Positions 1 to 7,215 of a stretch of 18,807 nt of DNA are shown piece by piece (position 1 is the stretch's first letter; every line of letters starts with the position of its first letter). The translations under genes and the position numbers were made by a program. Under the pieces are notes generated by a model. That model was not told the DNA's origin and did no database searches. It saw only the letters and a list, made by a program, of their open reading frames with translations. Location of the stretch: positions 1 through 18,807 of the forward strand of contig JAJZRD010000045.1 of NCBI GenBank assembly GCA_021845945.1, in the 5' to 3' direction. Source of the stretch: Chloroflexota bacterium. Its GTDB lineage: Bacteria > Chloroflexota > UBA6077.

Positions 1-87
1 GGGTGGAAATGCGAGGTGCCCCTGCCGGAGGGGCTGCGGAACACGGTGGAGTACATTCGTGGTGATCTGCTGGCAGCGGGAGGCTAG
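1..87 (+). CDS. NAD-dependent epimerase/dehydratase, C-terminal end only
   Basis: This is the last 28 residues of a protein that begins before the window. The reading frame ends at TAG 85-87, one base before the next gene's ATG. The peptide has the look of the C-terminus of an extended SDR sugar epimerase or dehydratase: a Gly-Trp-Lys start, then a VPLPEGLRNTVEYIR helix, as in the closing 'GW.P.v.leeGl..tieyi' segment of UDP-glucuronate decarboxylase and UDP-glucose 4-epimerase relatives. The substrate cannot be read from this fragment. The close spacing to the next epimerase gene suggests that both belong to one operon. Confidence 0.6.
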   Translation, partial: GWKCEVPLPEGLRNTVEYIRGDLLAAGG

Positions 88-88
88 C

Positions 89-1345
89 ATGACTCGTGTG
101 TTGGTTACCGGCGGTGCCGGCTTCATCGGCTCGCATACCGTGGACCTGCTGCTCGAGAAGGGTTACGAAGTCCGCATCCTGGACAGTCTCCAGCCTCGTG
201 TCCACCCGCGCGGGCTCCCACCCTGGGTTCCAAAGGAAGCCGAGTTCATCCACGGGGACGTCGCCGACAGGGAAACGCTGGGCAGGGCCATGGAGGGAGC
301 GCAGGCGGTCGTGCACCTGGCGGCCTACCAGGATTACATGCCGGACTTCAGCCAGTTCATCCACACCAACGCCGAGAGCGCGGCGCTGGTCTTCGAGCTG
401 GCGCTCTCCGACCCGAACCGCTACCCGCTCCAGAGGGCGGTCTTCGCCTCCTCACAGGCGGTGTGCGGCGAGGGGCGCTACCTCTGCCCCTCCTGTGCGG
501 GGGGGGTGCACGCGCCGTCGATAGCAGAGCAGCTACCAGCCATCAGCTATCGGCACTCAAGACCAGCAGCACTCACCCCGACCCTCTCTCAGGGGGAGAG
601 GGAGGTCTCATCACCGGTCTACCCGCCCTCGGCCGTCCACGTGCCGGCTCCCCGGCCGGTTGAGCGGCTTCGGCGGGGTGACTGGGAGATCCACTGCCCC
701 GTCTGCGGGGGCTACATGGAGCCGCTGTTGATCGAGGAGACGACGGTCAGCCCCGGCACGGCCTACGGCATCTCGAAGTACGCCATCGAGCTGCTGGCGG
801 ACCGGCTCGGCCGCAGGTACGGCATACCCACCGCCTGCATGCGGTACACCTACGTCCAGGGGCCGCGGAACTCCTTCTACAACGCCTACTCGGGCATCGC
901 CAGGCGCTTTGCCCTCAGGTTGCTCCACGGCCTGCCGCCAGTTGTCTACGAGGATGGCCAGCAGTTGCGGGACTACGTCAACGTGGGGGACGTGGCGCGG
1001 GCCAACGTCCTGGTGATGGAGGACCCGAGGGCGGACTTCGGCGTGTTCAACGTGGGGGGCGGCCGCGCCGTCACGGTGCTGGAGTTCGCGCGCATCATGC
1101 TCAGGAGCTTCGGGAGCGACCTGGAGCCGTTGGTCCCGGGCGAGTTCCGCATGGGCGACACCCGGCACACGGTGTCCGACGTCTCCAGACTGCGGTCCCT
1201 GGGCTGGGAGCCGGCCGTCCCGGTGGAGCAGAACGTGGCGAAGTACGTCGCATGGATGAAGGAGCAGAGCGGGACCAGCCAATACCTGGAGGAGGCCGAG
1301 CGGGTGATGCGCGAGCAGGGGGTTGTGCAGCATGCGCGCTCGTAG
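89..1345 (+). CDS. Extended SDR, dTDP-L-rhamnose 4-epimerase-like, with in-frame repeat insertion
   Basis: Predicted cytoplasmic nucleotide-sugar epimerase of 418 residues. The Rossmann motif TGGAGFIG is at residues 7-14, and the catalytic YGISK has Tyr226 and Lys230. Two CxxC pairs (C133/C136 and C203/C206) flank a loop, as in dTDP-L-rhamnose-4-epimerase-type SDRs, where they probably form a zinc knuckle. Family members are usually about 350-375 residues; the excess lies in this loop and consists of repeat-derived sequence (see the repeat at 506-646). ATG 89 is preferred over the upstream GTG 59 because GGGAGG lies just before it and the SDR fold starts there. The gene follows the previous one by one base. 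Its TAG stop lies inside a palindromic repeat. The exact substrate is not known; other C4 epimerase or dehydratase activities, including on GDP-heptose, are possible. Confidence 0.8.
   Translation: MTRVLVTGGAGFIGSHTVDLLLEKGYEVRILDSLQPRVHPRGLPPWVPKEAEFIHGDVADRETLGRAMEGAQAVVHLAAYQDYMPDFSQFIHTNAESAALVFELALSDPNRYPLQRAVFASSQAVCGEGRYLCPSCAGGVHAPSIAEQLPAISYRHSRPAALTPTLSQGEREVSSPVYPPSAVHVPAPRPVERLRRGDWEIHCPVCGGYMEPLLIEETTVSPGTAYGISKYAIELLADRLGRRYGIPTACMRYTYVQGPRNSFYNAYSGIARRFALRLLHGLPPVVYEDGQQLRDYVNVGDVARANVLVMEDPRADFGVFNVGGGRAVTVLEFARIMLRSFGSDLEPLVPGEFRMGDTRHTVSDVSRLRSLGWEPAVPVEQNVAKYVAWMKEQSGTSQYLEEAERVMREQGVVQHARS
506..646 (+). repeat. Repeat-derived insertion inside the epimerase gene, flanked by 12-bp near-direct repeats
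   Basis: GTGCACGCGCCG at 506-517 recurs as GTCCACGTGCCG at 635-646 (10 of 12 identical). The offset is 129 bases, exactly 43 codons. Between them lie imperfect heptads (AGCTACC, AGCCATC, AGCTATC, GGCACTC; 531-558) and a hairpin whose arms CCCTCTC (582-588) and GAGAGGG (596-602) match perfectly, preceded by CTCACCCC. This last motif resembles a class of short interspersed palindromes found in many bacterial genomes. The encoded peptide is low in conserved character. The flanking near-repeats look like a decayed target-site duplication; that reading is inferred. Confidence 0.65.
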
Positions 1346-1399
1346 GGCACGGCCCTGTGCCGTGCCGCCCGACGGCGGGGCAGGACGCCCCGCCCTACG
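1341..1399. repeat. REP-like palindromic element
   Basis: The outer ends CGTAGGGC (1341-1348) and GCCCTACG (1392-1399) are perfect inverted repeats. Two hairpins lie inside: GGCACGG/CCGTGCC and GGCGGGGC/GCCCCGCC. The element fills most of the gap between two genes and supplies the TAG stop (1343-1345) of the epimerase. The right end GCCCTACGCC recurs at 5553-5562. Confidence 0.7.
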
Positions 1400-1432
1400 C
1401 CAGATCACAAGAGGGAGAGGAGAGGGGACGAA

Positions 1433-2728
1433 TTGGCCAACATCTGTGTAGCTGGTCTATGGCACCAGGGCGCTGTGGTGTCGGCCTGCCTGGCCGACAT
1501 GGGGCACCGGGTGCGCGGCGTGGGTGACGAAGGGGTCGTGGCATCGCTGAGCCACGGGGAGCCGGTGGTGCACGAACCGAAGCTGAAGGCGATCCTACGG
1601 CGCAATCTACGGGCGGGGAAGCTGACATACACCTCCGACTACGCCGAGGCGCTCCAGGACGCCGAATTCGCCTACGTCGCCATCGACACTCCGGTGGGAT
1701 CGCAGGATGAGCCGGACCTGAGCGGCATCCTGGCCACCGCCCGGCAGATCGGCCGGGCCGTGACGGGGAGCGCGACCCTGGTGGTGACCGCCCAGGTGCC
1801 CGTGGGCACCTGCGAGCATCTCGTCGCCATCGCGAGAGATGCAAACCCGTCCGCGACCCTGGACATCGCCTACGTGCCCGAGTTCCTCCGTTTGGGGACG
1901 GCGGTCGACACCTTCCGCCGCGCCGATCGCTTCGTGGTGGGCGCCGACGACCCTGCCGTTGCCGAGCGTGTGGCGGCACTTTACCGGCCTCTCGGCCGGC
2001 CCCTGGTCGTCACGAAGCTGCGCACCGCCGAGATGGCTAAGCACGCTTGCAACGCCTTCCTGGCCACGTCGATCAGCTTCATCAACGAGATCGCCAACCT
2101 GTGCAGCGAAGTGGGGGCAGATGCGGTGCAGGTGGGCGAGGTCATGAAGCTGGATCGTCGCATCGGCAGATACGCCTTCCTCAGCCCGGGTCTGGGGTTT
2201 GCCGGAGGGACCCTCGGCAGGGAGCTTCGCGCCCTGCAGAGGCTGGGGCGGAATCACGGCTGTGAGACGCCGATGATGGACGCGGTGGTGGCCGTCAACC
2301 AGGCCCGCGCTCGCCTGGTGGGAGAGCGGCTGCAGAGGCTGCTCGGCCGGGTGGAGGGGCTGCAGGTGGGCGTTCTGGGGCTCACCTACAAGCCCGGGAC
2401 CAGCACGCTCAGGCGCTCCATCGCATTGGACATCATCCGCGACCTGGTCTCCCGGGGGACGTTGGTCAAGGCATTCGATCCGCTCGCCCGTTTGGACGAA
2501 GTGGCCGAACTGCCCCCCTTTGAGGTTTGCCCGGATCCCTTTGCCGCCGCCGAGGGAAGCGATGCGGTGCTGCTGGTGACCGAGTGGGCCGGCACCCGCG
2601 AGCTGGACCTGCCCCGCCTGCGGTCCGTGATGCGCCGGCCCGTGTTCATAGACACGCGGAACCTGTTCGATCCGGCCAGGATGGAGCAGATGGGGTTCGT
2701 TTACTCGGGCGTCGGCCGCGGCGAGTGA
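1433..2728 (+). CDS. UDP-glucose/GDP-mannose dehydrogenase-family protein lacking the catalytic cysteine
   Basis: This 431-residue protein has the three-domain layout of nucleotide-sugar 6-dehydrogenases: an N-terminal NAD domain (VAGLWHQG, residues 6-13), a central domain (PEF at 149-151, K203, N207) and a C-terminal sugar-binding domain (GLTYKPGT). In active enzymes a Cys in the motif GFGGSCFPKD forms the thiohemiacetal. Here the segment reads GFAGGTLGRE, with Thr260 at that place. By alignment from memory, the Glu in PEFLRE is Leu154 and the Thr in KSTVPVG is Gln121. It is therefore unlikely to carry out the normal four-electron oxidation to a uronic acid. A two-electron oxidation, another substrate or a non-catalytic role is possible. 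TTG 1433 is taken as start because AGGGG lies five bases before it and the fold begins there. Confidence 0.8.
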   Translation: MANICVAGLWHQGAVVSACLADMGHRVRGVGDEGVVASLSHGEPVVHEPKLKAILRRNLRAGKLTYTSDYAEALQDAEFAYVAIDTPVGSQDEPDLSGILATARQIGRAVTGSATLVVTAQVPVGTCEHLVAIARDANPSATLDIAYVPEFLRLGTAVDTFRRADRFVVGADDPAVAERVAALYRPLGRPLVVTKLRTAEMAKHACNAFLATSISFINEIANLCSEVGADAVQVGEVMKLDRRIGRYAFLSPGLGFAGGTLGRELRALQRLGRNHGCETPMMDAVVAVNQARARLVGERLQRLLGRVEGLQVGVLGLTYKPGTSTLRRSIALDIIRDLVSRGTLVKAFDPLARLDEVAELPPFEVCPDPFAAAEGSDAVLLVTEWAGTRELDLPRLRSVMRRPVFIDTRNLFDPARMEQMGFVYSGVGRGE

Positions 2729-2776
2729 GGCGCGATCCGGGCGCCGGGTGGAAGATGTAATTGGAAAGGAGGGGAC

Positions 2777-3640
2777 ATGGAGCTTAGAGACAGGGTGGCG
2801 ATCGTGACGGGGGCCGGCCGGGGTATCGGGGAAGCCACGGCGCTGGCGTTGGCGCGGGAAGGGGCGCGGGTGGTGCTGGCCGCACGCAGCCGCGACGAAC
2901 TGGAGCGGGTTGCGGACAGGATCGAGGGCTCGGGGGGAACGGCTCGCGCCGTCTCGGCCGACGTTTCCCGGCGAGAGGACGTGGCCAGGATCGTCCAGAC
3001 GGCTCTGGACGCCCACGGCCGGGTAGACATCCTGGTCAACGCCGCGGGGGTATACGGACCCATCGGCCGCCTGTGGGACGTGGATGCGGAGCAGTGGATG
3101 CGGGCCGCGGAGATCAACCTGTTTGGGACGCTGTTGTGCTGCCAGGCCGTGCTGCCCAACATGATCGAGCGTCGACAGGGCCGGATTGTGAACTTCTCCG
3201 GAGGGGGCGCCACCTCTCCACTCCCTCGCTTCTCGGCCTACGGGGTTTCCAAGACCGCTATCGTTCGACTCACCGAAACGCTGGCCGAAGAGGTGAAGGA
3301 GTTCGGCATCCAGGTGAACGCCCTGGCTCCCGGCGCGGTGGATACCCGACTCCAGGACGATGTGCTGGCGGCCGGCGAGCGGGCGGGGGGGCTCTTCGCC
3401 CAGATCCGGAGAATGAGAGAGACCGGCGAGGGGGGCGTGCCCCGGGAGTTGCCGGCGGAGTTGGTGGTCTTCCTGGCCTCGGACCGATCCATGGGGCTCA
3501 CCGGGAAACTGGTTGCCGCCCCCCACGATGGCTGGCAGTCGTGGGACGCCGACCGCATCGCGGAACTGATGTCGGCCCCATGGCTCACGCTTCGCCGAAT
3601 GGACACATTCAGCCTGCGACCGTTCCTGGGCAGACCGTGA
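2777..3640 (+). CDS. Classical short-chain dehydrogenase/reductase
   Basis: NAD(P)-dependent oxidoreductase of 287 residues. Residues 11-18 give the cofactor motif TGAGRGIG, N88-A-A-G stabilises the central sheet, N114 is present, and Y155-x-x-x-K159 forms the catalytic pair. The usual catalytic Ser region reads NFSGGG (139-144), so the Ser sits one place earlier than in the common ISS motif; this spelling also occurs in other SDRs. The C-terminal 40 residues extend past the normal fold. AAAGGAGGGG lies just before ATG 2777. The next gene starts at a GTG overlapping this stop, so translation is probably coupled. In this setting it probably oxidises or reduces a sugar or sugar-nucleotide keto group; the substrate is unknown. 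It resembles FabG in sequence but its context speaks against fatty-acid synthesis. Confidence 0.85.
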   Translation: MELRDRVAIVTGAGRGIGEATALALAREGARVVLAARSRDELERVADRIEGSGGTARAVSADVSRREDVARIVQTALDAHGRVDILVNAAGVYGPIGRLWDVDAEQWMRAAEINLFGTLLCCQAVLPNMIERRQGRIVNFSGGGATSPLPRFSAYGVSKTAIVRLTETLAEEVKEFGIQVNALAPGAVDTRLQDDVLAAGERAGGLFAQIRRMRETGEGGVPRELPAELVVFLASDRSMGLTGKLVAAPHDGWQSWDADRIAELMSAPWLTLRRMDTFSLRPFLGRP

Positions 3641-4728
3641 GGGAGCCAACGCGGTCCGCGCTTCGCACCGCTCACTCGTCCGGGGTGCGGTCCGGATCCC
3701 CGCGGGTTGCCGTAATCGGCTGCGGCCTGATCGGCCGGCGGCGGGCAGGGGTGGTGCGGCGTTCTGGTCCCGGTGATCTGGTCATCGTGGCCGACGTGGA
3801 TGGGTCTCGTGCAGAGGCGGTGGCTGGCGAGATGGGCTGTCTGGCCACTACCGACTGGGAGGCGGCCGTGGCCAGGGGCGACGTGGACGTGGTGATCGTC
3901 TCCACGACGAACAACTGGCTCGCGCCCATGTCGGTGGCGGCGCTGAGTGCGGGCAAGCATGTGCTAGTGGAGAAGCCGATGGCCCGCACCGTGGCCGAGG
4001 CCCTGGCCGTGCTGGAAGCGGCGCGCGTCTCCAACTCGGCCGAGCGCCCGGTGGTATGCGTAGGCTTCAACCATCGCTTCCATCCAGCGCTGCGGAGGGC
4101 GCACTCCCTCGCGCGTGAGGGGGCGATCGGCGAGTTGCTGTACATTCGGTGCAGGTACGGGCACGGGGGCCGGCCGGGCTACGAGCGGGAATGGCGCATG
4201 GACCCGGAGGTTGGAGGGGGCGGGGAACTGCTGGACCAGGGAATCCACGCGGTAGATCTGTTCCGGTGGTTCCTGGGCGATTTCGCCGTCGCCTTCGGCT
4301 TCGTCCAGAGCTACGTCTGGCGGCGTGATGGCGAGGCGCGGCCGGTCGAAGACAACGGCTTTGCCCTGTTTCGCACCTCGGCGGGCCAGGTGGCCACTCT
4401 ACACGCTAGCTGTACCCAGTGGAAGAATCTCTTCTCCTTTGAGGTCACCGGGACCGAGGGTTATCTGGCGGTGGAGGGATTGGGTGGGAGCTACGGGCCG
4501 GAACGGTTGAGGGTCGGCCGGCGCCGAAGGGAGGGGGGGCCGCCTGAAGAAGATGGATTGGAGTATCCGGAGGGCGACGTTTCGTGGGAGGCCGAGTGGC
4601 GGGAGTTCGTATCTGCCCTGCGAGAGGGGCGCCAGCCGTTGGCCGGTGCCAACGAGGGATTGCAGGCCGTGAGGATGGTCTACGCCGTCTACGGATCGGC
4701 CCGAACGGGGGAGGCGATCAGGCTGTGA
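3637..4728 (+). CDS. Gfo/Idh/MocA-family sugar oxidoreductase
   Basis: Predicted NAD(P)-dependent dehydrogenase of 363 residues. The cofactor motif GCGLIG is at 28-33, the family signature EKP at 112-114 and the active-site segment GGGELLDQGIHAVD at 194-207, with Asp200 and His204 in the places of the usual catalytic residues. GTG 3637 overlaps the previous TGA in the form GTGA; an in-frame GTG at 3685 is a second option, as the first 20 residues are not conserved in character and neither start has a strong ribosome-binding site. Members of this family often act in deoxy-, amino- or keto-sugar pathways. Together with the three preceding oxidoreductases it suggests stepwise modification of an activated sugar. 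Confidence 0.85.
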   Translation: MREPTRSALRTAHSSGVRSGSPRVAVIGCGLIGRRRAGVVRRSGPGDLVIVADVDGSRAEAVAGEMGCLATTDWEAAVARGDVDVVIVSTTNNWLAPMSVAALSAGKHVLVEKPMARTVAEALAVLEAARVSNSAERPVVCVGFNHRFHPALRRAHSLAREGAIGELLYIRCRYGHGGRPGYEREWRMDPEVGGGGELLDQGIHAVDLFRWFLGDFAVAFGFVQSYVWRRDGEARPVEDNGFALFRTSAGQVATLHASCTQWKNLFSFEVTGTEGYLAVEGLGGSYGPERLRVGRRRREGGPPEEDGLEYPEGDVSWEAEWREFVSALREGRQPLAGANEGLQAVRMVYAVYGSARTGEAIRL

Positions 4729-4775
4729 GCGCGGGAGGTCGGATCTCCAGCACCTCCGGGTTGCCGAGGAAGGCA

Positions 4776-5483
4776 ATGATTCTCGCTGCCGGCCTCGGCA
4801 CTCGACTCGGCCAGTTGGGCGAAAGCGCGCCCAAGTGCATGATGCCCGTGGCGGGCCGGCCACTGCTGGAGCACACCGTGGCGTGGCTGCGACGGTATGG
4901 GGTCGACGATCTCGTCATTAACCTGCACCATCTACCCGGGGTGGTCGTGAGTCACTTTGGTGACGGGAGCAGGTGGGGGGTCAGGATCACCTACTCGTTG
5001 GAGCCACGGCTGCTAGGAACCGCCGGGGGCGTCAGGAGGGTGGCGCGGCTCTTCGACGGCCCTTTCTTCGTCTGGTATGGGGACAACCTCAGCCGCTGCC
5101 GCCTCGACCGCCTGCACGCCCTTCATCAGGCCAGGGGCGGACAGGGGACCATAGCCTTGCACTACCGGGAAAATCCCACCGCCTGCGGCATCGTCGGCTT
5201 GGATGAGAGGGATCGCATCACCCGCTTCGTGGAAAAGCCGAGGCGGGAGGAGCTGTTCTCCCACTGGGCGAGCGCCGGCATCTTCATCCTGGAGCCGGTG
5301 GTGCTGGAGGCAATCCCCCCCGACGGCGCTCCCGACTTCGGGCGACACCTGTTTCCGGCCCTGCTAGCCCAGGGCGCGGCGATCTACGGCTATGCAATGT
5401 CGGAAAGCGAGGGGCTCTGGTGGGTCGACACTCCCGAGGACCTGCGCCGGACTCAGGAGGCGATGGCGCCAGGGAGCTCCTGA
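4776..5483 (+). CDS. hddC: Sugar-1-phosphate nucleotidyltransferase, probable D-glycero-alpha-D-manno-heptose 1-phosphate guanylyltransferase
   Basis: A 235-residue NTP transferase. It has the nucleotide loop AAGLGTRL (4-11), PK at 19-20 before MPVAGRPLLEH, the metal-binding GDN with Asp103, and VEKP at 152-155. Length and motifs match HddC and mannose-1-phosphate guanylyltransferase relatives. Assignment to heptose rests on the neighbours HddA, GmhA and GmhB; the reaction would be heptose 1-phosphate plus GTP giving GDP-heptose. ATG 4776 has GAGGA five bases upstream and begins directly at the fold. GTG 4725, overlapping the previous stop as GTGA, is also open and would add 17 residues. The stop codon abuts a repeat that fills the following gap. 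Confidence 0.8.
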   Translation: MILAAGLGTRLGQLGESAPKCMMPVAGRPLLEHTVAWLRRYGVDDLVINLHHLPGVVVSHFGDGSRWGVRITYSLEPRLLGTAGGVRRVARLFDGPFFVWYGDNLSRCRLDRLHALHQARGGQGTIALHYRENPTACGIVGLDERDRITRFVEKPRREELFSHWASAGIFILEPVVLEAIPPDGAPDFGRHLFPALLAQGAAIYGYAMSESEGLWWVDTPEDLRRTQEAMAPGSS

Positions 5484-5562
5484 TCATCCTGTCCATCCTG
5501 TTCGTCCCGGCGGCGGGGTACAAGCGTGACGCTGCGCTCGCTCGCGTCACCTGCCCTACGCC
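5481..5562. repeat. Composite repeat between the hddC-like and hddA-like genes
   Basis: The segment begins with two 9-base units, ATCCTGTCC and ATCCTGTTC (5486-5503). A hairpin GTGACGC (5526-5532)/GCGTCAC (5544-5550) follows, and the right end GCCCTACGCC (5553-5562) is identical to the end of the element at 1392-1401. The left end CGGCGGGGTAC is an imperfect mirror of the right end. It appears to be a diverged cousin of the 1341-1399 element. Nothing in the remaining 5563-5619 suggests a gene; it carries the ribosome-binding site of the next gene. Confidence 0.5.
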
Positions 5563-5619
5563 GCGGAATTGCGGAACGGCGCGCTTGGCCGTGGGCGGAG
5601 AGAAAGGGGGGATGGAAGA

Positions 5620-6609
5620 TTGATCCTGGCCCGCGCACCCTTTCGTATCTCCCTGGGCGGTGGAGGGACCGACCTGCCGTCCTACTACTCCCAGCACGGC
5701 GGGTTCGTCGTCAGCGCCGCCATCAACAAGTACATTTACATCTACGTCAATCGCCCCGCGGCCGACGACTTCATCCGGGTGAAGTACTCCCGCTACGAGC
5801 AGGTGAAATCGGCCGACGAGGTTCAGCATGACCTGGTGCGCCCGATGCTGAAGCTGCTGGAGGTCGACGGTAGCCTGGAGATCGTCTCCATGGCCGATGT
5901 GCCCGAGGGCACCGGCCTAGGCTCTTCCGGAACCTACCTGGTCGCCCTGCTTACCGCTATGCACGAGTTGAAGCGGAAGAAGGTGCCGACCCAGGCCGTG
6001 GCGGAGCAGGCCTGCCACATCGAGATGGACTTGGCGGGCCATCCGGTGGGGAAGCACGACCACTACCTGGCGGCCTTCGGGGGAATCACCTGCCTCGACA
6101 TCGCCCGGGACGGTCGGATTGAAGTGACACCGCTGAACGTTTCGATCGACACAGTGGAGCAGCTCCGGAGCGAAGTCTTGCTCTTCTACACCGGCATCTT
6201 GCGATCGAGTAGGGACATCCTGGAGCAGCAGAGGCAGGACACCACGGATGGAGATTCGGCGGTGATGGAGAGCCTGCACCGGACCAAGGAGTTGGGTTAC
6301 CGCATCAAGGAGGCGCTGGAGGAAGGAGACGTTAGCCGCTTCGGTCTCCTGCTGGCCGAACACTGGGAGAACAAGAAGCGCCGCTCCGGCAAGATCAGCG
6401 ACTCCCGGATCGACCGGTGGTACGACATAGCCCGGGAGAACGGGGCTCTGGGAGGCAAGATCATGGGGGCCGGAGGGGGTGGTTTCCTTATGTTCCACTG
6501 TCCCAACGGGCGCAAGGCCTACCTGCGGTCGGCCCTGGCCTCGGCAGGGCTGAGAGAGATGCCCTACGACTTCGATTGGGAAGGCGCCAAGGTACTGGTC
6601 AACTTCTGA
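5620..6609 (+). CDS. hddA: GHMP kinase, probable D-glycero-alpha-D-manno-heptose 7-phosphate kinase
   Basis: A 329-residue GHMP-family kinase, close to the usual HddA length. The N-terminus RAPFRISLGGGGTDLP (5-20) is the HddA-type motif 1, PEGTGLGSSG (95-104) is the ATP-binding motif 2, and GAGGGGF (283-289) is motif 3. HddA phosphorylates D-glycero-D-manno-heptose 7-phosphate at C1 to the alpha-1,7-bisphosphate. The protein starts at TTG 5620, with AAGGGGGG eight bases upstream; the fold begins at once and the extra upstream residues are repeat-like. The gmhA-like gene follows after nine bases. Other members of this subfamily phosphorylate fucose or related sugars, but the flanking genes support heptose. 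Confidence 0.85.
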   Translation: MILARAPFRISLGGGGTDLPSYYSQHGGFVVSAAINKYIYIYVNRPAADDFIRVKYSRYEQVKSADEVQHDLVRPMLKLLEVDGSLEIVSMADVPEGTGLGSSGTYLVALLTAMHELKRKKVPTQAVAEQACHIEMDLAGHPVGKHDHYLAAFGGITCLDIARDGRIEVTPLNVSIDTVEQLRSEVLLFYTGILRSSRDILEQQRQDTTDGDSAVMESLHRTKELGYRIKEALEEGDVSRFGLLLAEHWENKKRRSGKISDSRIDRWYDIARENGALGGKIMGAGGGGFLMFHCPNGRKAYLRSALASAGLREMPYDFDWEGAKVLVNF

Positions 6610-6618
6610 GGCGGACGG

Positions 6619-7215
6619 ATGTCATACAGCAAGGCATATCTCGGAGATGCTGTTCGCATACTGAACGGCCTGGACGTGGAGACTATCGACCGCATGGTCG
6701 ATCTGCTGGTTGCCCTGCGGGACAACGGCGGCCGGCTGTTCTTCCTGGGCGTGGGTGGAGGAGCTGCTCACGCTTCGCACGCAGTGACGGATTTCCGCAA
6801 GATCGGCGGGATCGAGGCGTACACCCCAACGGACAACGTATCCGAGTTGACGGCCAGGGCCAACGACGAGGGCTGGGAGACCGTCTTCGTGAACTGGCTG
6901 AAGGGGAGCAGACTCTCTGCAAGGGACATGGTCTTTGTCTTCTCCGTCGGCGGGGGCAGTTTGGAGCACAACATCAGCCCCAATCTGGTGAGGGCGCTGG
7001 AGTATGCGCGCGAAGTGGGAGCGACTATTTGCGGAGTGGTGGGGCGCGACGGCGGCTACACCGCAACGGTGGCCGAGGCGTGCATGATCGTGCCGACCGT
7101 CAACCCCGCGACTGTGACTCCCCACACCGAGTCCTTTCAGGCGCTAATCTGGCACCTCCTGGTTTCACATCCTGCTCTGAAACGGTCGTCCATGAAATGG
7201 GAGTCGGTGCATTGA
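6619..7215 (+). CDS. gmhA: SIS-domain sugar-phosphate isomerase, probable sedoheptulose 7-phosphate isomerase
   Basis: A 198-residue single SIS domain. The phosphate-binding segments are LGVGGGAAHASH (43-54) and FSVGGGS (108-114), and the C-terminal helix holds His179. GmhA converts sedoheptulose 7-phosphate to D-glycero-D-manno-heptose 7-phosphate, the first committed heptose step. Compared with the usual GNGGS loop, this one reads GVGGG, and the acidic residue after the loop is Asp59 where classical enzymes have Glu; this comparison is from memory. The gene lies nine bases after the kinase and overlaps the phosphatase gene. It is an atypical GmhA by sequence, but its position between HddA and GmhB supports the call. 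Confidence 0.75.
   Translation: MSYSKAYLGDAVRILNGLDVETIDRMVDLLVALRDNGGRLFFLGVGGGAAHASHAVTDFRKIGGIEAYTPTDNVSELTARANDEGWETVFVNWLKGSRLSARDMVFVFSVGGGSLEHNISPNLVRALEYAREVGATICGVVGRDGGYTATVAEACMIVPTVNPATVTPHTESFQALIWHLLVSHPALKRSSMKWESVH

Noticed and set aside
481..700. Epimerase gene as a frameshifted pseudogene
   Set aside because: The unusual middle section keeps the frame, and all SDR motifs on both sides are intact, so an in-frame insertion explains it better.
3073..3636. A long N-terminal extension of the Gfo/Idh/MocA protein
   Set aside because: It overlaps the whole classical SDR gene in another frame and has no conserved features; the oxidoreductase fold begins after 3637.
2777..3640. FabG, 3-oxoacyl-ACP reductase
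   Set aside because: Motifs are shared across all classical SDRs. The gene is coupled to sugar genes and has an extended C-terminus.
1607..3649. A 680-codon open frame on the minus strand
   Set aside because: It lies antisense to two well-supported genes, is low in recognisable motifs and rich in His, Pro, Gly and Arg, as expected for a shadow frame in GC-rich DNA.
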